From: Bacteroidaceae bacterium
Lineage (GTDB): Bacteria > Bacteroidota > Bacteroidia > Bacteroidales > Bacteroidaceae
Direction: 5' to 3'
Length of the DNA: 35,036 nt
Assembly: GCA_017522915.1 (NCBI GenBank)
Contig: JAFWXX010000038.1
Span: forward strand, 1-35,036
Part shown: positions 17,897 through 25,657 of the stretch, one piece after another
Numbering within the stretch: the stretch's first letter is position 1
Layout: every line of letters starts with the position of its first letter
Notes under the pieces: model-generated
Told to the model about the DNA's origin: nothing
The model's database searches: none
The model's input: only the letters and a program-made list of their open reading frames with translations
Program-made: the position numbers and the translations under genes

Positions 17897-18970
17897 TCAG
17901 ATTTTAAGCCCGTCGAGCATTTCGGCGAAAAGCTTTATACCCTCGCGTATCTCGCTTATCCTTATATATTCGTTTGCTGTGTGCGAGCGTGAGGAGTCGC
18001 CGGGGCCCATCTTGAGTGTGGGAATGCTCAGCAACGCCTGATTTGACAGTGTGGGCGAGCCGTATGGCTTGCGGCCAAGCTCCACGGCACGTTTTACAAG
18101 AGGGTGTTCGGCAGATATTGACGAAGAGTTCAAACGCGTAGAACGCGCCTTGACTTCGCTGCTCACATGGCTTCCGATTATCTCAAGAAGCTCGCTGTTG
18201 GAATAGCACTCGTTGCTGCGTATGTCAACAACATAACTGCAACTGTCGGGGATGACATTATGCTGCTTCCCGGCATTTACCTGGGTAACAGTCATCTTTA
18301 CATCGCCAAGCAGAGGAGAACTCTCAGGATATTTGTAGTTTCTGAACCAATCGATATCCTCTATAGCCTTGTATATTGCATTTACACCTTCGTTGCGTGC
18401 CGCATGGCCTGCTACGCCTTTTGCAGTACAGTCGAGAACCATAAGGCCCTTTTCGGCTATCGCCGGGTGCATTCCTGTCGGCTCGCCTATTATGGCACAG
18501 TTTATAGGGGGAAGCAAGGGTATTACGGCCTCGATACCGTTCTTTCCGGAGACTTCCTCCTCGGCCGAAGCAAGGAATATTGTATTATAGCTTTGCGGAT
18601 TCTGACATATCTGATAGAAGACCTGAAGCATTGTAACCAATGATGCACCGTCGTCATTGCTGCCGAGACCGTATATGATGTCGCCATCGACAATAGGGGT
18701 GAATGGATGCTTGCTCCAGCCTGCAACAGGCTTTACAGTGTCGATATGTGCATCGAGCAGCAATGTAGGGCGCGTAGCATCGTACCCCGGCGCAATGCAC
18801 CATATATTGTTAAGGTGACGGTGCATGTCGAAACGCACCGGTGCACCCCTCTCGATGAAATGCTGCAACTTGTCGGTTGCATCACTCTCCTCACGGCTAA
18901 TCGACGGGGTACTGACAAGAACCTTCAACAACTCAACAGCTCTGTTTACATTCGACTCGGTTATAATCAT
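17897..18970 (-). CDS. M20-family metallo-deacylase, probable arginine-pathway N-acyl-citrulline/ornithine deacylase
   Basis: Cytoplasmic zinc amidohydrolase of 357 residues. The M20 ligands are visible: LLLDAHIDTV (His/Asp of the first site), GLGSNDDGAS (bridging Asp), SAEEEVSG (catalytic Glu and ligand), IIGEPT (Glu ligand) and the late His in SRSHTANEY. The inserted dimerisation domain lies near the middle (from about CTAKGVAGHAAR). Length and motifs fit the ArgE/DapE branch; in Bacteroides arginine synthesis is known to use N-succinyl intermediates, so an ArgE-like desuccinylase is my best guess. DapE or peptidase activity cannot be excluded. It is monocistronic, with its own -7 box. Confidence 0.78.
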   Translation of the reverse strand: MIITESNVNRAVELLKVLVSTPSISREESDATDKLQHFIERGAPVRFDMHRHLNNIWCIAPGYDATRPTLLLDAHIDTVKPVAGWSKHPFTPIVDGDIIYGLGSNDDGASLVTMLQVFYQICQNPQSYNTIFLASAEEEVSGKNGIEAVIPLLPPINCAIIGEPTGMHPAIAEKGLMVLDCTAKGVAGHAARNEGVNAIYKAIEDIDWFRNYKYPESSPLLGDVKMTVTQVNAGKQHNVIPDSCSYVVDIRSNECYSNSELLEIIGSHVSSEVKARSTRLNSSSISAEHPLVKRAVELGRKPYGSPTLSNQALLSIPTLKMGPGDSSRSHTANEYIRISEIREGIKLFAEMLDGLKI

Positions 18971-19005
18971 ACAGAATTTGTCTTCTTTATACTGTCATTA
19001 ACAAC

Positions 19006-19039
19006 GCAAAGGTACAAAGATAACCAATCAATTGCCAAA
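19006..19039 (-). promoter_or_regulatory. Bacteroidetes promoter of the M20 deacylase
   Basis: On the minus strand TACCTTTGC (19014 to 19006) is a full -7 box, with TTTG (19039 to 19036) 21 bases upstream as -33 box. It lies about 36 bases before the ATG at 18970. Confidence 0.6.
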
Positions 19040-19096
19040 TCTTCTTTTTAAAAATTGCGAACAAATTGATTTTATAGCCTTTACTGATTATTGTAA

Positions 19097-19129
19097 TTTG
19101 TTTATTTTTGAATATCGTTGTATCTTCGC
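19097..19129 (+). promoter_or_regulatory. Bacteroidetes promoter of prfB
   Basis: TTTG at 19097-19100 and TATCTTCGC at 19121-19129 are spaced by 20 bases, the arrangement expected for Bacteroides -33/-7 promoters. The ATG of prfB follows at 19156. Confidence 0.6.
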
Positions 19130-19155
19130 AGAGAATTTAAAACGACACACCACAG

Positions 19156-20271
19156 ATGATAACAGCCGACCAACTGAAAGACATAAAAGAGCGCACGGCT
19201 GCGCTCAAGCAGTACCTTGCAATAGATGAGAAGATAATACAGGTTGAGGAGGAGCAGCTCCGTACACAGGCACCCGGCTTCTGGGACAATGCCAAGGAGG
19301 CCGAGGCACAGATGAAGAAGGTCAAGGGACTACAGGCATGGATTGACGGTTACAAGGAGGTCAACAACCGTACCGAAGAGACCGAAATGGCCATGGAGCT
19401 TTTCCGTGAAGAGATGGTCGATGAACATGAGGTAGATGATGCCTATGCACGCGCTCTGGCAGCAATCGAGGAGCTTGAACTGAAAAACATGCTGCGCGGC
19501 GAAGCCGACGAGATGGATTGCGTACTCAAGATAAATTCGGGTGCAGGAGGTACTGAGGCCCAGGATTGGGCAAGCATGCTAATGCGAATGTACATGCGCT
19601 GGGCCGAGGCCAACAACTACAAGCTAACCGTTGCCAACCTGCAGGAGGCCGAGGATGCGGGAATAAAGACTGTAACACTTGAAATAAAAGGAGCATACGC
19701 ATACGGCTATCTCAAGGGCGAGAATGGTGTTCACCGTCTTGTACGCGTGAGCCCTTACAACGCACAGGGCAAGCGCATGACATCGTTCAGTTCGGTGTTC
19801 GTGACACCGCTTGTCGATGACAGCATCGAAGTGGTAATTGAGCCTGCACGCATATCATGGGATACATTCCGAAGCGGCGGTGCAGGAGGACAGAACGTGA
19901 ACAAGGTGGAGTCGGGAGTACGCTTGCGCTATCAGTACAAGGACCCTTACACCGGTGCCGAAGAGGAGATTCTCATCGAGAACACCGAGACACGCGACCA
20001 GCCTAAGAACAAGGAGAACGCTATGCGACAGCTTCGTTCCATCCTCTACAACAAGGAGATGCAGCACCGCATGGAGGAGCAGGCTAAGGTTGAGGCAGGA
20101 AAGAAGAAAATTGAATGGGGCTCACAGATACGCAGCTACGTATTCGATGACCGTCGCGTAAAGGACCACCGTACGAACTACCAGACATCGGACGTGAACG
20201 GTGTTATGGACGGCAAGATAGACGGCTTCATCAAAGCATTCCTGATGGAATTTGCCGAGAGCGGAGAGTAA
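19156..20271 (+). CDS. prfB: Peptide chain release factor 2
   Basis: Release factor 2 (371 residues) ends translation at UGA and UAA codons. The catalytic GGQ motif is at 244-246 (RSGGAGGQNVNKVESGVR). The codon-recognition tripeptide, SPF in E. coli, is SPY here (199-201), a form I believe is common in Bacteroidetes. The N-terminal coiled-coil domain (1-110) and the KGENGVHRLVR stretch are typical. The frame is continuous: the programmed +1 frameshift at an early UGA, which many bacteria use to autoregulate RF2, is absent; the equivalent place reads TAC CTT GCA ATA at codons 20-23. The CYTH gene follows after 16 bases. Confidence 0.96.
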   Translation: MITADQLKDIKERTAALKQYLAIDEKIIQVEEEQLRTQAPGFWDNAKEAEAQMKKVKGLQAWIDGYKEVNNRTEETEMAMELFREEMVDEHEVDDAYARALAAIEELELKNMLRGEADEMDCVLKINSGAGGTEAQDWASMLMRMYMRWAEANNYKLTVANLQEAEDAGIKTVTLEIKGAYAYGYLKGENGVHRLVRVSPYNAQGKRMTSFSSVFVTPLVDDSIEVVIEPARISWDTFRSGGAGGQNVNKVESGVRLRYQYKDPYTGAEEEILIENTETRDQPKNKENAMRQLRSILYNKEMQHRMEEQAKVEAGKKKIEWGSQIRSYVFDDRRVKDHRTNYQTSDVNGVMDGKIDGFIKAFLMEFAESGE

Positions 20272-20287
20272 TTTTACAAAAAGACGC

Positions 20288-20758
20288 ATGGCAATCGAGA
20301 TAGAGAGGAAATTCCTAGTTACCGACGACAGCTACAAGGCGATGGCTTTCCACAGCGACCGCATAGCGCAAGGCTATATATGCCGTCAAGGCGGCAACTC
20401 GACAAGAGTGCGGGTACGTGGAGAGAAAGGGTTCCTTACAATAAAAGGGCCGTCGGCAAACGGAGGGGTGAGCCGTTTCGAATGGGAAAAGGAGATTCCT
20501 GTAGAAGAGGCTTGGGAGCTGATGAAACTATGCCATAATGCAATCATTGACAAAAGGAGATACCTTGTGAAGTGCGGAGCGCACACATACGAGGTAGATG
20601 AGTTCTACGGCGACAATGAGGGGCTTGTAGTTGCCGAAGTGGAACTGCACGACGAGAATGAGGTCTTTGAAAAGCCGCCGTTCATCGGCAAAGAGGTAAC
20701 AGGAGACGGCAAGTACTACAATTCGAGCCTTACACGTTTCCCGTACAAATGCTGGTAA
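20288..20758 (+). CDS. CYTH-domain (triphosphate tunnel metalloenzyme) protein
   Basis: Cytoplasmic protein of 156 residues. The N-terminal EIERKFLV is the ExExK motif of CYTH/triphosphate tunnel enzymes, which bind triphosphate and divalent metal inside a beta-barrel. Further barrel residues are visible as STRVRVRG (Arg pair), LTIKGPS, and EVDEFYGDNEGLVVAEVEL (acidic metal ligands). Bacterial single-domain members often act as tripolyphosphatases, but the substrate is not predictable here. I chose ATG 20288 because the ExExK motif should be near the N-terminus; an ATG at 20252 would overlap prfB. It probably shares the prfB transcript. Confidence 0.88.
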   Translation: MAIEIERKFLVTDDSYKAMAFHSDRIAQGYICRQGGNSTRVRVRGEKGFLTIKGPSANGGVSRFEWEKEIPVEEAWELMKLCHNAIIDKRRYLVKCGAHTYEVDEFYGDNEGLVVAEVELHDENEVFEKPPFIGKEVTGDGKYYNSSLTRFPYKCW

Positions 20759-20759
20759 C

Positions 20760-20781
20760 TTTTGTAATTATAATTACAAAA
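20760..20781. terminator. 22-bp perfect palindrome after the CYTH gene
   Basis: TTTTGTAATTA followed directly by TAATTACAAAA forms a perfect AT-rich palindrome starting one base after the CYTH stop codon and 28 bases before the next ATG. It could be a weak terminator or a protein-binding operator for the following lipoprotein gene. Confidence 0.4.
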
Positions 20782-20809
20782 CAACAAATTTACTCAAATA
20801 TTATATTCT

Positions 20810-22093
20810 ATGAAGACCAATCCGAAATTAAGTTGTTTACTATTTATAACTGCATTATTTAGTGCATGCAGCGGAGACAATTCTTATAAGGAACCAGATA
20901 AATGTATCGACGGATACGGAGTGGAACAAGCCTACGACAGATGGATTCCAATAGAAATAGAAGGTAAACAGCTCTTCGCAGACAAAATGCTTACCGATGA
21001 TAAAGGAGAGCAATTCAAAGGAAGTAGAATGCATTTTAAAAACATTGTCGATTGTTGTATAAATGGATTTTACCGTATCAAGAATGGACATAACTATATT
21101 CTTTTTGGGAATACCCTTACCAATGATGGTAAACCTAACGTACTCGGTCCATATTACATGGTAGGAATGTTTTACGAAGATGTAACCCCTGCAGTAAAAG
21201 AAGGAGAGGGAATAGGCTATATCGACCGTAATGGAGATGTGGTATTTTGGCTTGATAAAGTATTGGGTAAAAAAGGTAAAATCGCATATAACTTCATGGG
21301 GGGGTTAAGCGTGGTTGGTACTCCGGTTACGAATGACGGAATTACTATTTACGGAGCAATAGACACTAAAGGCAATACTATTATTCCTTTTGATTATTTT
21401 AAACTTGAATATGCCGGAAGTGGATTATGGTATGCTGAAAATTTAACCAAAAACGCTGAAAAGGACTACGATGACTGGGTAGCTGATATCATCGACAGAA
21501 ACGGTAATGTAATCATTTCTTTCCCTCGAAAAGATTTCTCTAAGGGAACATTTAGGCATGACAATGGAAATCACGGACCTCACCAATTTGCATTCAGTGG
21601 TGATTACTCTCTTATGATAAATTATTCCGGAAATAATTGGAAAATTATCGATCGCGAAGGTAATGTTTTGGCAGAAAATATCGACGGAATCAAACCGTCA
21701 GGTGAACACTATCACGGCAATTTCATATTCAAAGACAAAAAGAATCATAAATATGGCATCATGGCACCGAATGGAGAAATCAAAATCGAAGCTCAATTTA
21801 CTAAAATTATATTCTTGAGTGACGAAGTTTTCTGTGCAAGAAAAAATAAAAGATACTATATATATGACTATTCTGGGGAGATAAAATTAGAATATGGCGA
21901 TTTCGGTTCATCGCGTCCGCTGGCTATAAACAAAAATTATCTTCTAGTCCAAAAAATAAGGGAAATAGAAATTTTTCCTCTTGATGACACCTCAAATAAA
22001 GAGATAATAAATGGAGGCGGTATGGTAACTTACTATGACCAACGCCTTATGGACAAGATTTATTCTTCCACTAATGAAATGTGGATGCCATAA
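20810..22093 (+). CDS. WG-repeat-like lipoprotein
   Basis: Predicted lipoprotein of 427 residues: signal peptide MKTNPKLSCLLFITALFSAC with a FSAC lipobox, then a series of degenerate WG-type repeats. Repeats can be seen as GIGYIDRNGDVVFWLDK, GAIDTKGNTIIPFDYFKL, DIIDRNGNVIISF, KIIDREGNVLAENI, KYGIMAPNGEIKIEAQF and YIYDYSGEIKLEYGDF: a [DS]xxG[ND] turn followed by a hydrophobic strand. WG repeats are usually beta-rich binding modules of unknown target. The gene is visibly more AT-rich than prfB and CYTH before it, which may mean later acquisition. Surface or periplasmic location follows from the lipobox; the function is unknown. Confidence 0.72.
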   Translation: MKTNPKLSCLLFITALFSACSGDNSYKEPDKCIDGYGVEQAYDRWIPIEIEGKQLFADKMLTDDKGEQFKGSRMHFKNIVDCCINGFYRIKNGHNYILFGNTLTNDGKPNVLGPYYMVGMFYEDVTPAVKEGEGIGYIDRNGDVVFWLDKVLGKKGKIAYNFMGGLSVVGTPVTNDGITIYGAIDTKGNTIIPFDYFKLEYAGSGLWYAENLTKNAEKDYDDWVADIIDRNGNVIISFPRKDFSKGTFRHDNGNHGPHQFAFSGDYSLMINYSGNNWKIIDREGNVLAENIDGIKPSGEHYHGNFIFKDKKNHKYGIMAPNGEIKIEAQFTKIIFLSDEVFCARKNKRYYIYDYSGEIKLEYGDFGSSRPLAINKNYLLVQKIREIEIFPLDDTSNKEIINGGGMVTYYDQRLMDKIYSSTNEMWMP

Positions 22094-22438
22094 ATCGACC
22101 ATTAAAAGATTGGGTTCAGATGCTATACATTGGTAAAGTATTCCACATCCACATAAATATAGTAGAAAAGGAAACGAAAGTTGTTAAGAAGTTTTCCTTC
22201 CCTTTCCTATCATGCAAAACTTACGCATCATTAGACACGTAGTAGCTTGTCTTGTTATCAAAGAAGATTATAATCAAATAACAATACAAGCTTTTTTAAA
22301 TCAGTAATTATATTTTTCATCTTTTACAAACCTGGAATTTTAGCAAATTTATTTAAACTTATTCCGTAATGATTATATTTGCAAAACCGAATAAATGTTG
22401 AGTCAACATGATTTAACTGACCTAAAATATCTTTTACT
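22094..22438 (+). other. Intergenic region between lipoprotein genes, with a -7 box
   Basis: No credible gene in 345 bases. An imperfect inverted repeat AAGGAAA / TTTTCCTT lies near 22168-22200 and may end the WG-lipoprotein transcript. A Bacteroidetes -7 box TATATTTGC lies at 22374-22382, 57 bases before the next ATG, without a clear -33 TTTG. Confidence 0.5.
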
Positions 22439-23086
22439 ATGAAAAAAATGTTATTTGCATTGGCTGCAATCGGTTCTTTAGTACTTGCAGGATGCTCTGA
22501 AAAAAAAGCAGAAGAAGTTGTAGAGTTCGTTGATACAAGCGACCTCAAGATGTATGAGCTCACAGGCAACGTAAAGAGCGTGAAAGCATACACGGTAAAG
22601 AGAGGCAACGAGGAACTTATCTACACACTCGCATTTGATGCAAACGGTCTTGCAACCACACACAAGTATGACCTTGACCTTGATATTGACGCAAATGTCA
22701 ATGTAGAACGTAACGAGAAAGGGGAGATAACAATATACAATGCAGCCCTTCCCGACGCTAAGAAGGCAAAAGTAAATGTAGAATACACATACAACGAAAA
22801 AGGACAGGCCGAGAAGATTGTTACAGTACGTGATGGCTGGAACAAGACAACCGAGAAGGTAAAATATGACGAGCAGAACAACAGACTCAAGGCTACAGCC
22901 GAGTCATACGAGGATGATATGAGGATTGTGGACGACATCACATACAACTACAAGAGTTACGACGAAAAAGGCAACTGGACCGAGAGAGAGCTTACCATAA
23001 GGAACCGCACAATAGACTGGGAAGGTGATGTTCTCCACGAGCAGACAATACGCAAAACAGAGAAGAGAGAAATATTATATTATTGA
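22439..23086 (+). CDS. Lipoprotein of unknown function, paralogue 1 (YD-repeat-like)
   Basis: A 215-residue lipoprotein: signal peptide MKKMLFALAAIGSLVLAGC with LAGC lipobox, then an acidic linker and repeated strand-turn units such as ERNEKGEITIYN, YTYNEKGQAEKIVT, VKYDEQNNRLKA and YKSYDEKGNWTERE. These resemble the [YF].[YD]...GN.. turns of YD/RHS-like beta repeats. The stretch DTSDLKMYELTGNVKSVK is identical in the next gene, which is clearly a tandem duplicate. It likely faces the periplasm or surface. I do not recognise a known function. Confidence 0.75.
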   Translation: MKKMLFALAAIGSLVLAGCSEKKAEEVVEFVDTSDLKMYELTGNVKSVKAYTVKRGNEELIYTLAFDANGLATTHKYDLDLDIDANVNVERNEKGEITIYNAALPDAKKAKVNVEYTYNEKGQAEKIVTVRDGWNKTTEKVKYDEQNNRLKATAESYEDDMRIVDDITYNYKSYDEKGNWTERELTIRNRTIDWEGDVLHEQTIRKTEKREILYY

Positions 23087-23110
23087 TTCTCTTATCCCAA
23101 AAGGCAATGA

Positions 23111-23146
23111 TGGCGACCCAATTTCTTTTGGGTCGCCATATTTTTA
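23111..23146 (+). terminator. Intrinsic terminator after paralogue 1
   Basis: The perfect 11-bp stem TGGCGACCCAA (23111-23121) / TTGGGTCGCCA (23128-23138) has a six-base loop and is followed by ATATTTTTATT. It lies 25 bases after the stop codon, so the two paralogues are transcribed separately. Confidence 0.85.
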
Positions 23147-23179
23147 TTCATTTTAATGTCACTAAATTCTGTAAATATG

Positions 23180-23210
23180 TTGAATGTTTTTCTATAATGA
23201 CTATATTTGC
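23180..23210 (+). promoter_or_regulatory. Bacteroidetes promoter of paralogue 2
   Basis: TTG at 23180-23182 and TATATTTGC at 23202-23210 are spaced 19 bases apart. The -7 box and its flanks (ATGAnTATATTTGCAA) match those before paralogue 1, so the promoter was duplicated with the gene. Confidence 0.6.
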
Positions 23211-23264
23211 AAGCATCAGAACATATCTGAAACAACCTGTTTTTTAACCGTAAATATCTTTATT

Positions 23265-23894
23265 ATGAAAAAGAATCTGTTTTTTGTTTTGATTGCAAGC
23301 ATCTGCTTCGGCCTTGCAGGCTGTTCCGACAAAAAAGCCGACACAAGCGACCTCAAGATGTATGAGCTCACAGGCAACGTAAAGAGCGTAAAGGTTATGT
23401 CTGAGACAAATGGCATTGAAGAGCTCGCATACACACTGGCTTTTGATGAAAAAGGTGTTGCAACGGCACATAGATACGACAAGCTATGGGAGGGTGAACT
23501 GAATATAAACGTTGAGCGAAACGAGAAGGGTGAGATGACTTCATACATAGCTATGTATGCCGATGCCGAAATCGCTGAGGTTGATGCAAAATATACATAC
23601 GACAAAAACGGTTACCTTACAACAATAGAAGCTATGTGGTATGGCGAAAGCAGTTCTACTGAGAAAATCAAGTATGACGAGAAGAACAACAGAAACGAAT
23701 CGGTCACCGAATACTACGACTATGACATGACTATTGTTGACGAGGTGAAGTATATTTACAACAACTTCGATGAGAAAGGCAACTGGATTGAGAGAGAGGC
23801 TGTAAAGCGTAACTATACAAAGGACTACGAAGGCGAAATAATAGACGAAACGACAACAACCTCTAAGGAGAGGAGAGAGATTGTATATTATTGA
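23265..23894 (+). CDS. Lipoprotein of unknown function, paralogue 2 (YD-repeat-like)
   Basis: A 209-residue lipoprotein starting MKKNLFFVLIASICFGLAGC (LAGC lipobox). I chose ATG 23265 because it begins the signal peptide; the 27 codons upstream have no family resemblance and cover the promoter. It shares DTSDLKMYELTGNVKSVK, the NVERNEKGEMT repeat, KIKYDEKNNR, FDEKGNWIERE and the C-terminal KRREI.YY pattern with paralogue 1. The region after the shared N-terminal block has diverged strongly, and the EEVVEFV linker of paralogue 1 is missing. Function unknown. Confidence 0.75.
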   Translation: MKKNLFFVLIASICFGLAGCSDKKADTSDLKMYELTGNVKSVKVMSETNGIEELAYTLAFDEKGVATAHRYDKLWEGELNINVERNEKGEMTSYIAMYADAEIAEVDAKYTYDKNGYLTTIEAMWYGESSSTEKIKYDEKNNRNESVTEYYDYDMTIVDEVKYIYNNFDEKGNWIEREAVKRNYTKDYEGEIIDETTTTSKERREIVYY

Positions 23895-23905
23895 TACTTT
23901 GAATG

Positions 23906-23949
23906 AAGAAACATTGAATGCAGCCTGCAGGCTGCATTCAATGTTTCTT
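23906..23949. terminator. 44-bp perfect palindrome, bidirectional terminator between convergent genes
   Basis: AAGAAACATTGAATGCAGCC is followed by TGCA and its exact reverse complement, giving a 44-bp palindrome with no mismatch. It starts 11 bases after the stop of paralogue 2 and contains the last codons and stop (23938-23940) of the convergent VanZ-like gene. A shared terminator is the simplest reading, although the U-tracts are short. Confidence 0.7.
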
Positions 23950-24312
23950 GTAGAGGTTCCATAATAGAGCAGCAGAGAAAACTCCCAAGGCATTGAACAG
24001 GAAATCGACGAAATCGCCGCTCCTGTATGTTGTCAGGCAACTTTGGGAAATCTCCATTACCCCGCTGAAAGCTATCGGCAATATAACCGCAAACCAGAAT
24101 ATCCTGTTCCTGTCGGCCTTGTCGTGCGACCTGTAATATTCGAACAGTATCACAGAACAGAACGATGCGTATATAACGAAATGGGCAACCTTGTCGAGCC
24201 CCGGAATGCCGGGAGTACTGTCCGAAGGCTTGTACAAAGTAAGGAATATAATGGCTGCAGAAGCCAACAGAGAGAGGGGGTATCTCCTGAATATATAAAG
24301 ATATTTTTCCAT
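23938..24312 (-). CDS. VanZ-family membrane protein
   Basis: Small integral membrane protein of 124 residues with four hydrophobic segments. The VanZ signature is visible: the Asp-Lys-x-x-H box in LDKVAHFVIYASF, and GVMEISQSCLTTYRSGDFVDFLFNALG, where E, Q, R, D and N are the conserved residues. VanZ was named from a low-level teicoplanin resistance gene, but most homologues have no proven function. I took ATG 24310-24312, giving MEKYLYIFRRYP; the 17 upstream codons are unlikely to be translated. The 3' end lies inside a 44-bp palindrome. Confidence 0.85.
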   Translation of the reverse strand: MEKYLYIFRRYPLSLLASAAIIFLTLYKPSDSTPGIPGLDKVAHFVIYASFCSVILFEYYRSHDKADRNRIFWFAVILPIAFSGVMEISQSCLTTYRSGDFVDFLFNALGVFSAALLWNLYKKH

Positions 24313-24335
24313 AACGGCTATCTGGTGTTTATTGC

Positions 24336-24389
24336 AAAAAAGGCTGTACCTCGACGGCAACATGCAGAAATTGCCTCAGAAGTACAGCC
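24336..24389 (-). terminator. Hairpin with T-run before the VanZ-like gene
   Basis: On the minus strand GGCTGTAC (24389-24382) pairs with GTACAGCC (24349-24342), with an inner GGCAA/TTGCC stem, and is followed by TTTTTT. This is a plausible terminator of the coiled-coil lipoprotein transcript. It stands only about 25 bases before the VanZ-like ATG, so it could also act as an attenuator for that gene. Confidence 0.55.
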
Positions 24390-24527
24390 GGAAATCAAAG
24401 AACAAGTCTAAAGTACCTTGCTATTATTGTAACTATAAAAACTCAATTATGTTTACAGACATTACAACAAATATTACCTTGACAAGATATAACGGTATGC
24501 AATTATGCATGAACTATAGGTCATTTA

Positions 24528-25451
24528 TCAGCCGGCACGTACAACAAGGTATCTTGTAACACTCCAGAATTTTGTTGAATCCAAAATCTTTAAGGTAAGC
24601 ATACCATCACCCCCTTCTACTACCGTATATGAATCTTCCGGATGGGTTGTAAGCACCTTGGCCTTCTTTGTTCCAAGAACAATTTCGTTTATATTTCTTA
24701 TGTCTATCTGTGTAAAGTAGTCCTTGTTAAAACCGGAGTCTTCCATCACATCACCTTTCTTGAAAAGACCGGTATTTGTAATTATCTTATGTTCTTTAAG
24801 TTCTTTCTTGCTACCTATTACATACCATGCTGCATTCAATGTTTTGTCCTGCTCGGCAATTATTTGTTTACTTTCGTTATTCTGTACTGTAAGTTCTTCC
24901 TTAATTGCAGTCAATGAAACAACAGCTTCATCAAGTTCTTTTACTTTTATGTTTCTTGCTGCAAGTTCAGCCTGAAGAGCCTTTATCTCTTCTGTCTTTG
25001 CAGAGAGTTCGGCAGTAAGGGACTCGACAGCCTTTTTCAGCTGTGATGACCTATAGTTGCTGTTCTTGAGTTTACCCTGCAATTCTTCAATCAATTCCTT
25101 ATTCTCCTTCATTCTTGACTGGATAAAAGCAAGGTCTGCTTTAACTCTATCTTTTATACTTGCCGGAGCATTCTCAATTGTACCGCTCTTAATCGCAATG
25201 CGATTTTCTGCCTCGTTTATCTGACGGAAACCCTCTGAAACATCATTGAAAAGACCCATAAGGTCATCAACCTCCTTACTGGAATTAGCAAGCTCTACAT
25301 TAAGCGAATCTACCTTCGCCATAAGCTCCTCCTTGCTAGGACCATTACCGCAAGATGCCAGGATTACAAGGCTTAAAATCGTTACAACAAGCACTCTTGC
25401 TCCACTTACAAAACTAATCACACAATTCATTCTTTTAACATTCTTTCCCAT
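24528..25451 (-). CDS. Coiled-coil lipoprotein, Cbp1-like (putative collagen-binding adhesin family)
   Basis: Predicted lipoprotein of 307 residues. The signal region ends in VILASC (lipobox), and the mature part starts with GNGPSKEELMAKVDSLNVELANSSKEV. A long heptad-rich coiled coil runs from about residue 38 to 205 (for example KAVESLTAELSAKTEEIKAL), followed by a compact C-terminal domain beginning AAWYVIGSKKELKEHKIIT. From memory, this layout matches the Bacteroides Cbp1-type family, annotated as collagen-binding; I cannot confirm that here, and adhesion should be treated as provisional. A start at the second Met (25430) is possible. It follows the response-regulator gene on the same strand, with a sigma-54-like site between them. 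Confidence 0.68.
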   Translation of the reverse strand: MGKNVKRMNCVISFVSGARVLVVTILSLVILASCGNGPSKEELMAKVDSLNVELANSSKEVDDLMGLFNDVSEGFRQINEAENRIAIKSGTIENAPASIKDRVKADLAFIQSRMKENKELIEELQGKLKNSNYRSSQLKKAVESLTAELSAKTEEIKALQAELAARNIKVKELDEAVVSLTAIKEELTVQNNESKQIIAEQDKTLNAAWYVIGSKKELKEHKIITNTGLFKKGDVMEDSGFNKDYFTQIDIRNINEIVLGTKKAKVLTTHPEDSYTVVEGGDGMLTLKILDSTKFWSVTRYLVVRAG

Positions 25452-25521
25452 AACTAAATATCATTTGGATGTATTAATAAATGTTTTTCATCAAGCATCG
25501 TATATGCTTCAATTTACTATA

Positions 25522-25550
25522 AACAAATTACGTGCCAAAAGCGTACAGTT
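25522..25550 (-). promoter_or_regulatory. Sigma-54-like promoter of the coiled-coil lipoprotein
   Basis: On the minus strand, TTGGCACG-TAAT-TTGTT (25538-25522) has a perfect -24 box and a -12 box with GT instead of GC. Overlapping it, the stretch ACGCTTTTGGCA (25544-25533) is identical to the middle of the export-operon promoter at 15317-15333. The resemblance of the two sites is direct; sigma-54 dependence is inferred. Confidence 0.5.
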
Positions 25551-25592
25551 TTATACAAATCACTAATAATCAAGTAGTTGGCATTTGTATAA
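25551..25592. promoter_or_regulatory. Inverted repeat upstream of the sigma-54-like site
   Basis: TTATACAAAT (25551-25560) and its exact reverse complement ATTTGTATAA (25583-25592) flank a 22-base spacer, just upstream of the sigma-54-like promoter. Three TGTGGAA motifs follow at about 25603-25653, the last inside a hairpin GTGTGGAA/TTCCACAC. These could be activator binding sites. Confidence 0.4.
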
Positions 25593-25657
25593 AATTTTAC
25601 TGTTGTGGAAAAATGTAGAATTAGGTGTGGAATTGTGTGGAATTTTTCCACACTCGG

